A stretch of 64,000 bases of DNA from Streptomyces flavochromogenes (GCF_000717595.1 NZ_JNZO01000014.1:124001-188000), one strand, 5' to 3'; shown: positions 50,786-58,765, numbered from the stretch's first letter. Program-made: numbers and translations. Notes: generated by a model not told the origin, from the sequence alone.

Positions 50786-52174
50786 GTGTTCTTCGCCCAG
50801 TACTACCTCGACTGCCTCTCCCAGGCGTCCTACATGATCGCCGACGAGCGGAACGGCCAGGCGGTGGTCGTCGACCCGCGCCGCGACGTCTCCGAGTACC
50901 TGGCCGACGCCCGCGCCCGCGGCCTGACCGTGGTCGGCGTCATCAACACCCACTTCCACGCCGACTTCGTGGCCGGCCATCTGGAGCTGGCCGACAGCAC
51001 CGGCGCCTGGATCGGCTACGGCAGCCGCGCCGAGACCGAGTACCCGATCCGCAAGCTGGCCGAGGGCGAGCGGATCACCCTCGGCGACGTCGCCCTGGAG
51101 ATCATGGAGACACCCGGGCACACTCCGGAGTCGATCAGCGTCCTGGTGTACGAGCACGGTGAGGACACCGTCCCGTACGGCGTCCTCACCGGCGACGCGC
51201 TGTTCATCGGCGACGTCGGCCGCCCCGATCTGCTCGCCTCCGTCGGCGTCACCGCCGGGGAACTCGGCGCGATGCTCCACGACAGCGTCCAGAACAAACT
51301 GATGGCCCTCCCCGACGAGGTGCGGGTCTTCCCGGCCCACGGGGCAGGCTCCGCCTGCGGCAAGAGCCTCTCCACAGAGAAGCAGTCCACGATCGGGGCA
51401 CAGCGCGCCACCAACTACGCCTGCGCGCCCATGAGCCGCGACGCCTTCGTCGCGCTGGTCACCGCCGGGCAGCCCGCCGCCCCGGGCTACTTCGCCTACG
51501 ACGCCGAGCTCAACCGCAGGAACCGGGACCGGTACGACGCCGCGGCGGCGGCGCGCTCGCTCTCCCGGGCCGAGTTCGCCGAGCTCCGCCGGTCGGGCGC
51601 GGTCGTCGTCGACGCGCGCTCACCCCAGGATTTCGCGGCCGGCCACCTGCGGGGCGCGGTGAACGTCCCGGCCGACGGCCGGTTCGCCGAGCAGGCCGGC
51701 ACCGTCCTCGACCCCGTCGACGAGCTGGTCGTCATCGCGCCGGAGAACCGCGAGGAGGAGGTCGTCACCCGCCTCGCCAGGATCGGCTTCGACCGGGTGG
51801 CGGGCCATCTGCGCGACCCCGAGGACGCTCTGGAGGAGCTGGCCGACGAGGTCACCCCGGCGAGCCGGCTGACCGCCGCCCAGCTCCGGGCCGCGCTCGC
51901 GGGCGAGCACCCTCCGGTGGTCGTGGACGTCCGCACCTGCGGTGAGCGCGAGGCGAACGGCTTCATCGACGACGCCCTGCACATCCCCCTGAGCGAGCTT
52001 CCCCGGCGCGCGGACGAGCTGCCCACCGACCGACCCCTGGTCGTGCACTGCGCCGGCGGTCACCGCTCCTCCATCGCGGCGAGCCTGCTGCGCCACCGCG
52101 GCTTCGGGGACGTCTCCGACGTCCTGGGCGGCCACGCGGCCCTGACCCAGCCCGCGCCCCCTGCCGCCGCCTGA
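50786..52174 (+). CDS. MBL-fold persulfide dioxygenase-like protein with two rhodanese domains
   Basis: 462 residues, GTG at 50786 with AAAGGA upstream. The N-terminal metallo-beta-lactamase fold (about 1-240) has NTHFHADFVAGH, with His56, His58, Asp60 and His65, plus the later METPGHTPESI and LTGDALFIGD metal-binding segments, as in ETHE1/CstB-like iron persulfide dioxygenases. Two rhodanese domains follow: the first (about 255-345) lacks a cysteine where the active site should be (IAPENREEE), and the second (about 360-460) has CAGGHRSS with the persulfide-carrying Cys. It would oxidise or transfer glutathione/bacillithiol/mycothiol-type persulfides. It is first in the sulfur operon under the CsoR-like promoter. 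Confidence 0.88.
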   Translation: MFFAQYYLDCLSQASYMIADERNGQAVVVDPRRDVSEYLADARARGLTVVGVINTHFHADFVAGHLELADSTGAWIGYGSRAETEYPIRKLAEGERITLGDVALEIMETPGHTPESISVLVYEHGEDTVPYGVLTGDALFIGDVGRPDLLASVGVTAGELGAMLHDSVQNKLMALPDEVRVFPAHGAGSACGKSLSTEKQSTIGAQRATNYACAPMSRDAFVALVTAGQPAAPGYFAYDAELNRRNRDRYDAAAAARSLSRAEFAELRRSGAVVVDARSPQDFAAGHLRGAVNVPADGRFAEQAGTVLDPVDELVVIAPENREEEVVTRLARIGFDRVAGHLRDPEDALEELADEVTPASRLTAAQLRAALAGEHPPVVVDVRTCGEREANGFIDDALHIPLSELPRRADELPTDRPLVVHCAGGHRSSIAASLLRHRGFGDVSDVLGGHAALTQPAPPAAA

Positions 52175-52243
52175 CCCTTCAGGCGCTCCCGGGGTTCCAG
52201 GGGTCTCGCCGCTCCGCCGCGGCGGCCCTTCAGACGCTCCCAT

Positions 52244-52259
52244 ATACCCCCACGGGTAT
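52244..52259 (+). promoter_or_regulatory. Third CsoR/CstR-like operator before the rhodanese/TauE genes
   Basis: ATACCCCCACGGGTAT fits the pattern of the two upstream copies (ATACC...GGGTAT) with a 4-bp CCAC centre. It lies 60-75 bp before the rhodanese ATG, so this gene pair may have its own repressible promoter besides readthrough from the first gene. Confidence 0.65.
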
Positions 52260-52318
52260 CCCTCGCCCGTCCGCCCTCCCGCCTCTCCACCCGTCCGTCC
52301 ATCCATCCGGAGTCACGC

Positions 52319-52906
52319 ATGAGCGCCACGTCCTCACCCGCCCCGTCGTCCCTCACCCCCGTCCTCCTGCACCAGCTCGTCCAGGAAGGGCGCGCCCCGC
52401 GCCTCCTCGACGTCCGCACGCCCGGCGAGTTCCACACCGTCCATATCCCGGGCTCGTACAACGTCCCCCTGGACACCCTGCGGGAGCACCGCGCCGAGCT
52501 CCTCTCCCACCTCGACGAGGACGTCGTCCTCGTCTGCCGGTCGGGGGCCCGGGCCGCGCAGGCCGAGCAGGCGCTCGCCGGGGCGGGGCTGCCGAACCTC
52601 CGCGTCCTCGACGGCGGGATGAACGCCTGGGAGGCGGCCGGGGCGCCCGTGAACCGCGGCCCCGAGCGCTGGGACTTGGAGCGCCAGGTGCGCCTCGTCG
52701 CGGGCTCCGTCGTCCTGGCCACCGGTCTCGTCGGCGTCCTGGTGCCGGGCGTCCATCTGATCGGTACGGCGATCGGCGCGGGACTGACCTACGCGGCCCT
52801 CAGCAACTCCTGCATGATGGGCGTCCTGCTCTCCAAGCTGCCGTACAACCGCGGCCCCCGCCCCGACATCCGCTCGGTGATCGCGGAGCTGCGGAGCACG
52901 CCGTGA
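52319..52906 (+). CDS. Rhodanese fused to DUF2892-like membrane tail
   Basis: 195 residues, ATG at 52319. The rhodanese domain (about 10-118) has LLDVRTPGEFHTVHIPGSYNVPL and an active-site loop VCRSGARA with Cys at about 78, able to carry sulfane sulfur. The C-terminal part (about 125-170) has two short hydrophobic segments (LVAGSVVLATGLVGVLV, IGTAIGAGLTYAALSNSC) resembling DUF2892, found fused to rhodaneses in actinobacteria. The protein is probably attached to the inner face of the membrane and hands sulfur onward near the transporter. Its stop overlaps the TauE gene start (GTGA). Confidence 0.87.
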   Translation: MSATSSPAPSSLTPVLLHQLVQEGRAPRLLDVRTPGEFHTVHIPGSYNVPLDTLREHRAELLSHLDEDVVLVCRSGARAAQAEQALAGAGLPNLRVLDGGMNAWEAAGAPVNRGPERWDLERQVRLVAGSVVLATGLVGVLVPGVHLIGTAIGAGLTYAALSNSCMMGVLLSKLPYNRGPRPDIRSVIAELRSTP

Positions 52907-53793
52907 CCGTGCTCCTCGTCGCCGCCTCCCTGCTCATCGGCGTGAGCCTGGGCGTGCTCGGGGGCGGCGGCTCGATCCTGACGGTGCCGATCCTGGTGTA
53001 TCTGGCGGGTCAGGGCACCAAGGAGGCGATCGCCTCCTCGCTGTTCGTGGTCGGTGTCACCAGCCTGGCCGCCCTGGTCCCCCACGCGTGGGCGCGGCGG
53101 GTCCGATGGCGGACCGGCCTGCTCTTCGGCGCATTCAGCATGGCCGGGGCGTACGGGGGCGGGCGGCTCGCGGAGTACGTGCCGGGCCCGGTCCTCCTCG
53201 TCGGCTTCGCGCTGATGATGCTGGCCACGGCGGTGGCGATGCTCCGCCGACCGCGCCACGGGCACGGGCAGGACCGGCCCGAGCCCGATCGAGCCGAGGG
53301 TGATCGGCCCGAGAAGGGCGGCCCGGCCCTCGCGGGCATCTCCGCCAGGGGCCTGGCGGTGGGTGCCGTGACGGGTCTTGTCGGGTCCGGCGGCGGCTTT
53401 CTCGTCGTCCCGGCCCTGGCGGTCCTCGGCGGACTGCCGATGGGCCTCGCGGTCGGGACCTCGCTCCTCGTCATCGCGATGAACTCGTTCGCCGGACTCG
53501 CCGGTCACCTCACGGGCGTGACGATCGACTGGGGTCTCGCCCTGACGGTCACCGCGGCCGCCGTGATCGGCAGCACGGCCGGCGCGCGGCTGGCGGGGCG
53601 CATCCCGCAGCACACCCTGCGGGCGGCCTTCGGCTGGTTCGTCGTCGTCATGGGGGTCCTCGTTCTGGCGCAGCAGCTCCCCGCTGCCGTCTGGACGCAC
53701 CCCGCCACCTGGGCGGTGCTCGGCGCCGGGGTCGGAAGCGGCACGACGGCCGTGATCGCCTCCCGTGCACGGCGCGCCCCGCAGCACCCCTGA
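52903..53793 (+). CDS. TauE/SafE-family sulfite/sulfonate exporter
   Basis: 296 residues, GTG at 52903 overlapping the rhodanese stop. About eight membrane segments are seen in two halves, each starting with the family motif: SLGVLGGGGSILTVPILVYL and GLVGSGGGFLVVPALAVLGG. The central loop (about 118-140) is hydrophilic and charged. Family members move sulfur oxyanions, or thiosulfate, across the membrane. Together with the dioxygenase/rhodanese proteins it would export sulfite formed from persulfide. It closes the operon. Confidence 0.88.
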   Translation: MTVLLVAASLLIGVSLGVLGGGGSILTVPILVYLAGQGTKEAIASSLFVVGVTSLAALVPHAWARRVRWRTGLLFGAFSMAGAYGGGRLAEYVPGPVLLVGFALMMLATAVAMLRRPRHGHGQDRPEPDRAEGDRPEKGGPALAGISARGLAVGAVTGLVGSGGGFLVVPALAVLGGLPMGLAVGTSLLVIAMNSFAGLAGHLTGVTIDWGLALTVTAAAVIGSTAGARLAGRIPQHTLRAAFGWFVVVMGVLVLAQQLPAAVWTHPATWAVLGAGVGSGTTAVIASRARRAPQHP

Positions 53794-53852
53794 CGGGGCG
53801 CGCGGGGCCACTGCGGCGCCACCGGTCGAGCGTGCCGCCGACGCCGTACGCA

Positions 53853-54245
53853 CTACCGCGGCTTGGTCGCGATCTGGATCAGGTTCCCGCAGGTGTCGTC
53901 GAGGACGGCGGTGGTGACGGGGCCCATGTCCAGCGGCTCCTGGGTGAACCGAACCCCGAGGGCGGTCAGCCGCTCGAACTCCGCCCGTACGTCGTCCACG
54001 GCGAACTGGGCGAGCGGGATGCCGTCCTGGACGAGCGCATCGCGGTATGGCTTGACGGCCGGGTGACCGGCGGGCTCCAGGAGGAGTTCGGTGCCTTCGA
54101 GCTCGTCGGGCGAGACGACGGTCAGCCAGCGGTCCGTCTCGCCCAGCGGGACGTCGTGCTTCTTCACGAAGCCGAGGATCTCGGTGTAGAAGCGCTCGGC
54201 CTTGGCCTGGTCGTCGACGAAGACGCTGGTCAGATGGATCTTCAT
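53853..54245 (-). CDS. VOC/glyoxalase-superfamily protein
   Basis: 130 residues, ATG at 54245 overlapping the ArsR stop (ATGA). Both beta-alpha-beta modules are seen: HLTSVFVDDQAKAERFYTEILGF and PLAQFAVDDVRAEFERLTALGVRF, ending VLDDTCGNLIQIATKPR. WLTVVSPDELEGTELLLEP carries a Glu at the position of the metal ligand. It is small-molecule-binding and may inactivate or bind an electrophile or drug. It is co-transcribed with the upstream ArsR-type regulator, a common arrangement in Streptomyces. Confidence 0.83.
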   Translation of the reverse strand: MKIHLTSVFVDDQAKAERFYTEILGFVKKHDVPLGETDRWLTVVSPDELEGTELLLEPAGHPAVKPYRDALVQDGIPLAQFAVDDVRAEFERLTALGVRFTQEPLDMGPVTTAVLDDTCGNLIQIATKPR

Positions 54246-54544
54246 GGGGTGTTCTCCTCCGGTCCGGACGGGTGGGGTGCGAGCCACCGGTCGGCGATCT
54301 GCCGCAACGGGCCCGTGTTCAGGTCGTGGAACTTGTAGCGCCCCTCCCGTCTCGTCTCGACGAGCCCGGCGGCCTCCAGCACGGCAAGATGCTGGGAGAC
54401 ACCCTGGCGCGAGATGCCGAGCTGATGCTTCATGCTCAGCCGCGCGCAGATCTCGAACAGTGTCTGTCCGGACTTCTGCGCCAGCTCGTCGAGGATGGTG
54501 CGGCGGGTGGGGTCGGCCAATGCTTTGAAGAGGTCGTCGGCCAC
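54242..54544 (-). CDS. ArsR-family winged-helix repressor
   Basis: 100 residues from the GTG at 54544; upstream TTG/other options fall within the palindromic operator. The fold is typical: ADDLFKALADPTRRTILDELA, then the recognition helix GISRQGVSQHLAVLEAAGLV and wing RREGRYKFHDL. No metal-binding cysteines appear in the usual positions, so it is one of the many non-metal ArsR proteins. Its operator ATAGGCAAG-N6-CTTGCCTAT lies 10 bp upstream of the start, indicating autoregulation. The VOC gene overlaps its end. Confidence 0.83.
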   Translation of the reverse strand: MADDLFKALADPTRRTILDELAQKSGQTLFEICARLSMKHQLGISRQGVSQHLAVLEAAGLVETRREGRYKFHDLNTGPLRQIADRWLAPHPSGPEENTP

Positions 54545-54553
54545 CTCTCCAGA

Positions 54554-54577
54554 ATAGGCAAGCAATCACTTGCCTAT
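54554..54577. promoter_or_regulatory. ArsR-type palindromic operator
   Basis: ATAGGCAAG (54554-54562) and CTTGCCTAT (54569-54577) are exact inverted copies with a 6-bp spacer. The site lies just before the ArsR start and is AT-rich relative to its surroundings. Confidence 0.7.
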
Positions 54578-54837
54578 CAAGTCGAGGCGGAGCCCCCGGG
54601 TCCGGGACCGCCGAAGCGACCGGGCCCCCGAGGGCTCCCTCCGCACCCCGCGTCAGCACGGACGGACGCCGTCCACCGCCCGGTCCGATCGCCCTCCTGC
54701 CGGTGCCGGGCGCCGCCGACCAGGCGCGGCGGGCGGGGACGGCCGCACGGGCCGGGCGGCCTCCGTCACGACCGCGTTGTCAGTGCCTCGCGATAGCTTC
54801 GATCTTGTTCGAGCGGTTGCGCGAGAGGGGCGAATTC

Positions 54838-55506
54838 GTGGGTGTCGGACGTGCGTTGAGGGTCGTTCTGGTCGATGTCAACGACGAGGTGGTGGCGGCC
54901 TGGCGGTCCGCGTTCGCGGACACGCCCGAGGTGGAGATCCGGCGCGGATCCCTGCTCGACGTGGATGTCGACGCATGGGTGTCCCCCACCAACGCGCGGG
55001 GGCGGATGGACGGTGGCGTCGACGCGGTCGTCAAACGACACCTCGGCGCGGGTATCCAGGTGAGGGTGCAGCGGGCGATCCGCGACCGGTTCGGCGGGAG
55101 CCTGCCGGTGGGCAGCGCGGTGTGCGTCCCGTCCGGGGCGACCGTACCGCGGTATCTGATCTCGACGCCGACCATGCGGCAGTCCTCGCAGAACGTCAGC
55201 GAGACGATGAACGTGGCGCTGGCGTGCGCGGCGGCGTTCCAGGCGGTGCACCTGCAGAACCGGGTGAAGCCCGGCAGCATCGGGTCGGTGGCGCTCGTGG
55301 GGATGGGCGCGCAGACCGGCCGGGTGCCGGCCGTGGTGTGCGCCAATCTGATGTGGACGGGTTACGCGCTCTTCCACGACCACGGGTTCGCGGACTACGA
55401 CGAGCTGCGGGCCGCGGTGCTCGGGCAGCTCGACGACATCGAGGGAGCGGGGTCCGCGCGGCGGGTCCGGATCAACGTCCCGCAGCGACCTTCCTTTCGC
55501 CACTGA
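54838..55506 (+). CDS. Macrodomain (ADP-ribose-binding/hydrolase) protein
   Basis: 222 residues, GTG at 54838 with GAGAGGGG 7 bp upstream. The macrodomain spans about 20-190: EIRRGSLLDVDVDAWVSPTNARGRMDGGVD is the ADP-ribose binding loop, with Asn in the PTNA position, and VGSAVCVPSGATV and SIGSVALVGMGAQTGRVP match the second strand and the phosphate loop. A QNVSETMN segment lies between. Macrodomains bind or remove ADP-ribose from proteins or DNA. The next gene encodes an ADP-ribosyltransferase fused to a UDG fold 124 bp away, so this is probably its reader, antidote or eraser, as DarG is to DarT. No DarG-like C-terminal toxin-binding domain is present, as the protein is barely larger than the macrodomain. 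Confidence 0.88.
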   Translation: MGVGRALRVVLVDVNDEVVAAWRSAFADTPEVEIRRGSLLDVDVDAWVSPTNARGRMDGGVDAVVKRHLGAGIQVRVQRAIRDRFGGSLPVGSAVCVPSGATVPRYLISTPTMRQSSQNVSETMNVALACAAAFQAVHLQNRVKPGSIGSVALVGMGAQTGRVPAVVCANLMWTGYALFHDHGFADYDELRAAVLGQLDDIEGAGSARRVRINVPQRPSFRH

Positions 55507-55630
55507 CGCGAAGGCTCCGCAGGCCGGCACCGCACAGGGCGGGGCCTCCGGCGATGACCTCACCCCATCCGTACAGCACGCCGGCGGGCCCGAGGGGGCG
55601 GCCGGTCCGAGTTCTGGGAGTTCCGTCCTC

Positions 55631-57283
55631 GTGAACGATGTCGACATGACGGCCGCCGGAGACGCGGGTTCCTCCGCCGGGGACCCCCTGGGCCTCGCCG
55701 CTCTGTTCACCGGCGGCGGTGAGCCATGGCTTCCGCTGCTGGCTCCGGTGATCGAGGCGCAGCCCGGCGCCGCCGACTTCATCGGTCCGAAGCGCAGCCC
55801 GGAGGTGGTTCCGGTGCGCGAGTTGACGTTTCAGGCGCTGAAGCCCCACCCGCCGCACAAGTGGAAGGTGGTCGCCTTCGGGCAGAACCCGTATCCGCGG
55901 GCGGAGAGCGCGACCGGCATCGCGATGTTCGACAACACCTTCAACGACTGGAAGGACAGCCAGTTCGGCCGTGTGGTCAGCATCCGCTGCCTCATCAAGG
56001 CGGCCGCGATGTGGAAGTACGGCATCGTCAAGAAGACGCCGATCGCCGACGTCCGCGCGCTGTTGAAGAAGGAGGACACCGTCGCGCCGCCTGAGTGGTT
56101 CCAGGCGATGCTCACCCAGGGTGTACTGCTGCTCAACGCCTCCCTCACGGCGAGTGCGGACGGAGCGGTGCCGACCGATCGTCACACGTCCTTCTGGCGA
56201 CCGGTGGCCGAGCAGATCGTCGAGGAGATCCTCCGGGCCAAGCAGGACGCCCCGGAGGAGGACCGGGGTGTGGTGTTCGCCTGGTGGGGCGCGCACGCCC
56301 GGAGCCTGAAGAGGGTCGTCCAGCGGCTGGAGAAGAAATATCCGGGGGTCGAGGTCCGGCACCTCGACCACGCCAACCCGGCCGCCCAGGGCGACATCTT
56401 CTGCGAAGGGGACCACTTCGCCCGGGTGAACGACGCCCTGGCCGCGGTGGGCGCCGAGCCGGTCGACTGGCTGCCGAGCAAGGGATGGGACCGGAAGTCG
56501 GCGGGCGCGGGTGGTGCGGACCGAGGTGATGTCGCCGAGCGGATGGGGGCGTTCATCGCCTCGACGATGGAACTCCACCAGCTGTATCTGGAACGCCTCA
56601 CGAGCGTCAAGGACGAGGGACTCGTCCTCCCGGCCGTCACCGGGGTGTTCGACACTCCGCTGATGGACTTCCGCAAGGCCGTCGAGCCGGTGTCGCGGGT
56701 CCTCGCCCGGCTGGACCGGCACATCGAGAGGTCGAGCGCGTTCGGGCAGGCGAAGATCGCCGAGGCGGCGCTCGGGGAGTCCTCGTTCGGGGAGGGACTC
56801 TCCGCCGACGCGATCTCGGCGCTGCACCTCTACACCTGCGAGTCGGCGTTCTACCGCGAGATCAACGCCGTCCTGCGGTCCCCCGACCGGGAGCGGCTGG
56901 TGCCCTACCTGCCGTATCTGCGGCTGCTGTTCTCCGCGGTGGAGTCGCTGCCGGCGCAGACCCGGCCGTTGTGGCGCGGTGTGGCCCTTGACCTGCGGTC
57001 GCAGTATCCGCTGGGGCAGACGGTGACGTGGTGGGGCGTGTCGTCCTGCACGTCCGAGCTGGGCGTGGCGAAGGCGTTCCTCGGGAGCCGCGGACGGCGG
57101 ACCCTGTTCGAGGTCACGCCGGCACGGGCGGTGGCGATCCGGCGGTTCTCCGCCTTCACGGGCGAGGAGGAGTACATCCTCGCGCCGGGCACCCAGCTGA
57201 AGGTGACGGAGGTGAAGGCCGAGCGCGGCGGCCTCTGCACCGTGCGGCTGACAGAGCTGGAGGGGCGGGGACTGGTGTCCTAG
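55631..57283 (+). CDS. UDG-fold/ADP-ribosyltransferase fusion protein
   Basis: 550 residues, GTG at 55631 with GGGAG about 10 bp upstream. Residues about 50-285 follow family-1 uracil-DNA glycosylase in order: VVAFGQNPYPRAESATGIAM (usual GQDPYHG), LLLNASLTA, VVFAWWGAHARSL and a final LDHANPAAQGDIF in place of HPSPLS. Asn86 replaces the catalytic Asp, while the His before ANP and the uracil-blocking Tyr of GQNPY are kept. A helical spacer (about 310-440) leads to a C-terminal R-S-ExE ADP-ribosyltransferase: Arg449 in LWRGV, STS-like SSCTS (471-475) and Glu512-x-Glu514 in FTGEEEYILAPG. The ART would transfer ADP-ribose from NAD+; the UDG fold probably targets it to DNA. The partner macrodomain gene is directly upstream. 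Confidence 0.85.
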   Translation: MNDVDMTAAGDAGSSAGDPLGLAALFTGGGEPWLPLLAPVIEAQPGAADFIGPKRSPEVVPVRELTFQALKPHPPHKWKVVAFGQNPYPRAESATGIAMFDNTFNDWKDSQFGRVVSIRCLIKAAAMWKYGIVKKTPIADVRALLKKEDTVAPPEWFQAMLTQGVLLLNASLTASADGAVPTDRHTSFWRPVAEQIVEEILRAKQDAPEEDRGVVFAWWGAHARSLKRVVQRLEKKYPGVEVRHLDHANPAAQGDIFCEGDHFARVNDALAAVGAEPVDWLPSKGWDRKSAGAGGADRGDVAERMGAFIASTMELHQLYLERLTSVKDEGLVLPAVTGVFDTPLMDFRKAVEPVSRVLARLDRHIERSSAFGQAKIAEAALGESSFGEGLSADAISALHLYTCESAFYREINAVLRSPDRERLVPYLPYLRLLFSAVESLPAQTRPLWRGVALDLRSQYPLGQTVTWWGVSSCTSELGVAKAFLGSRGRRTLFEVTPARAVAIRRFSAFTGEEEYILAPGTQLKVTEVKAERGGLCTVRLTELEGRGLVS

Positions 57284-57292
57284 GGGGTACTC

Positions 57293-57331
57293 GTCGATCG
57301 GGCCGGGCGCCGCGCGCCCGGCCCGATCGAC
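57293..57331. terminator. 18-bp perfect stem-loop between convergent genes
   Basis: GTCGATCGGGCCGGGCGC (57293-57310) and its exact inverse (57314-57331) are separated by CGC. It lies between the stops of the UDG/ART gene (57283) and the phosphotransferase gene (57340), fitting a bidirectional terminator. Confidence 0.85.
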
Positions 57332-57339
57332 ACCCCCTA

Positions 57340-58395
57340 CTACCAGGGGCGGGCGTCGGGCGTGGGCAGCGGACGCAATGTCGACCAGCGTTCGAGCAGG
57401 CGGTCGGCCAGGGCGGAGCCGAGGCGGCCGAGGGCGTGCAGATGATCGTGGTCGCGAGTCATGTCGGCGACCACGCCCAGGCGGTGGACGAGCCGCTCGC
57501 GGGCGGAGACGTAGCCCCACTCGAAGTCCTCGGCGGGCACCCGGGCGAGCTGGTCGACCGTTCCGCGGTGGGCCCGCTCGACGAGCGCGTCGCCCTGGAT
57601 CAGCCAGCCCGCGCACGCGTCGGCGAGGTCACCCGGCACGTCCTTCCCGGTGAGACCGCGCCAGGTGGTCCGGTAGATGTCCTCGACCTCCGCGAGCGGG
57701 GCCGCGGTGACCGACATGGCGCACCAGCAGGTGGGGAAGCCGATGCGGAAGTAGGCGAGTTCGATCAGGCCGTTGCCGAGCGAGGCCCGTTCGAAGTCGA
57801 CGAAGCGGACGCCGTCGGCGGTGCGCAGATCATTGCCGGGGCAGGGGTCGCCGTGCAGCAGCGCGTGGTGCGGAGTGGGGTCCAACCGCTCCAGGAGTCC
57901 GGCGAGTTCATCGGGAACCCTGGACGGGATGGGCACGTCGAGCGCCCTGGCCAGGGCGAGGAAGGACTCCGCGTCGGCGGCCGTGGGTCCCGACGCGACC
58001 GGTAGTGCGCCCGCGTCGGCGGGCCCGGTCAGGGCGTGAAGCCGGGCGAGCGACTCGGCGTACCCCGGCATCCAGTCGTCGGTCCTGCCGAGGTCGTGCA
58101 GGTGCTCGAGGACCATCACGCGCGAGGGCAGGTCCGTGGCGAGCACCGCGGGGGCCACGGCCGGCCCGGAGGCCCGCCCCGCCAGGCGCAGCCCGGCGAG
58201 TTCCCGGGCGAAGCGCGTGTTCGCATCGGCGCCGGTGTCGCCGTCGTCGGTGATCTGCTTGACGATCACCAGGCGTCGGTCGGTCAGCCGGACCCGCCAC
58301 ACCCGCGACCGCGGGCTGCTGTCCAGGAGTCGGGCCTGCTCGGGGGTGCCCACGGTGGAGAGCAGCGCGTCATCGAACGGAACACGGTTCAGCAT
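57340..58395 (-). CDS. Aminoglycoside phosphotransferase-family protein
   Basis: 351 residues from the ATG at 58395. The kinase-like fold is visible: RLVIVKQITDD with the ATP-binding Lys, LEHLHDLGR, the catalytic HGDPCPGND loop (about 195-203), and VDFERAS replacing the DFG metal site with DFE. Family members phosphorylate aminoglycosides, choline, homoserine or other small molecules, or are uncharacterised. There is no aminoglycoside biosynthesis nearby, so resistance is not implied. No clear ribosome site precedes the ATG; the transcript may be leaderless. It is divergent from the chitinase operon. Confidence 0.85.
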   Translation of the reverse strand: MLNRVPFDDALLSTVGTPEQARLLDSSPRSRVWRVRLTDRRLVIVKQITDDGDTGADANTRFARELAGLRLAGRASGPAVAPAVLATDLPSRVMVLEHLHDLGRTDDWMPGYAESLARLHALTGPADAGALPVASGPTAADAESFLALARALDVPIPSRVPDELAGLLERLDPTPHHALLHGDPCPGNDLRTADGVRFVDFERASLGNGLIELAYFRIGFPTCWCAMSVTAAPLAEVEDIYRTTWRGLTGKDVPGDLADACAGWLIQGDALVERAHRGTVDQLARVPAEDFEWGYVSARERLVHRLGVVADMTRDHDHLHALGRLGSALADRLLERWSTLRPLPTPDARPW

Positions 58396-58765
58396 GCGGA
58401 CGAGCGTAGCCGCACGTTCGCACGTGCGAGCGAGCACCTCGGCCCCGCCGCAGCCCTCGTTCGGAACCCCTTCGGAACATCGTGCCGGCCGCGCCCGACG
58501 ACGCTCTCCGTCGCCTCCGCCGTCAACACTTCACGCCAGCTCTCGACAAAACCCAACTCGGTTCGCAGCTAGGGGCGTTGTGCGTTCAAGGCCTGAATGC
58601 GCGAACCCTTGACGCCTCTGGTTCAGACCTTTACTTTTGCCGCTCAGAAAGTGGAATGGCGTTCACGTCCTTGAACCGCCTGGTCGACCCGGTAGCTCCG
58701 CGGTGGGCGCCGCCGCCCGGCCCCGTCCACCGACGAACCCTCCCCCCACCCGAGAGGACCCCCAC
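58396..58765 (+). promoter_or_regulatory. 370-bp upstream region with chitinase promoter and DasR-like palindrome
   Basis: No gene is supported. TTGACG (58609-58614) and TACTTT (58632-58637), 17 bp apart, form a good promoter. Between them TGGTTCAGACCT (58619-58630) matches 9 of 12 positions of the DasR element core TGGTCTAGACCA, known to control Streptomyces chitin genes. A GAGAGGA ribosome site precedes the ATG at 58766. Confidence 0.6.

Noticed and set aside
57340..58395. Aminoglycoside resistance gene
   Set aside because: The family is broad and nothing ties this member to an aminoglycoside; it is called only at family level.
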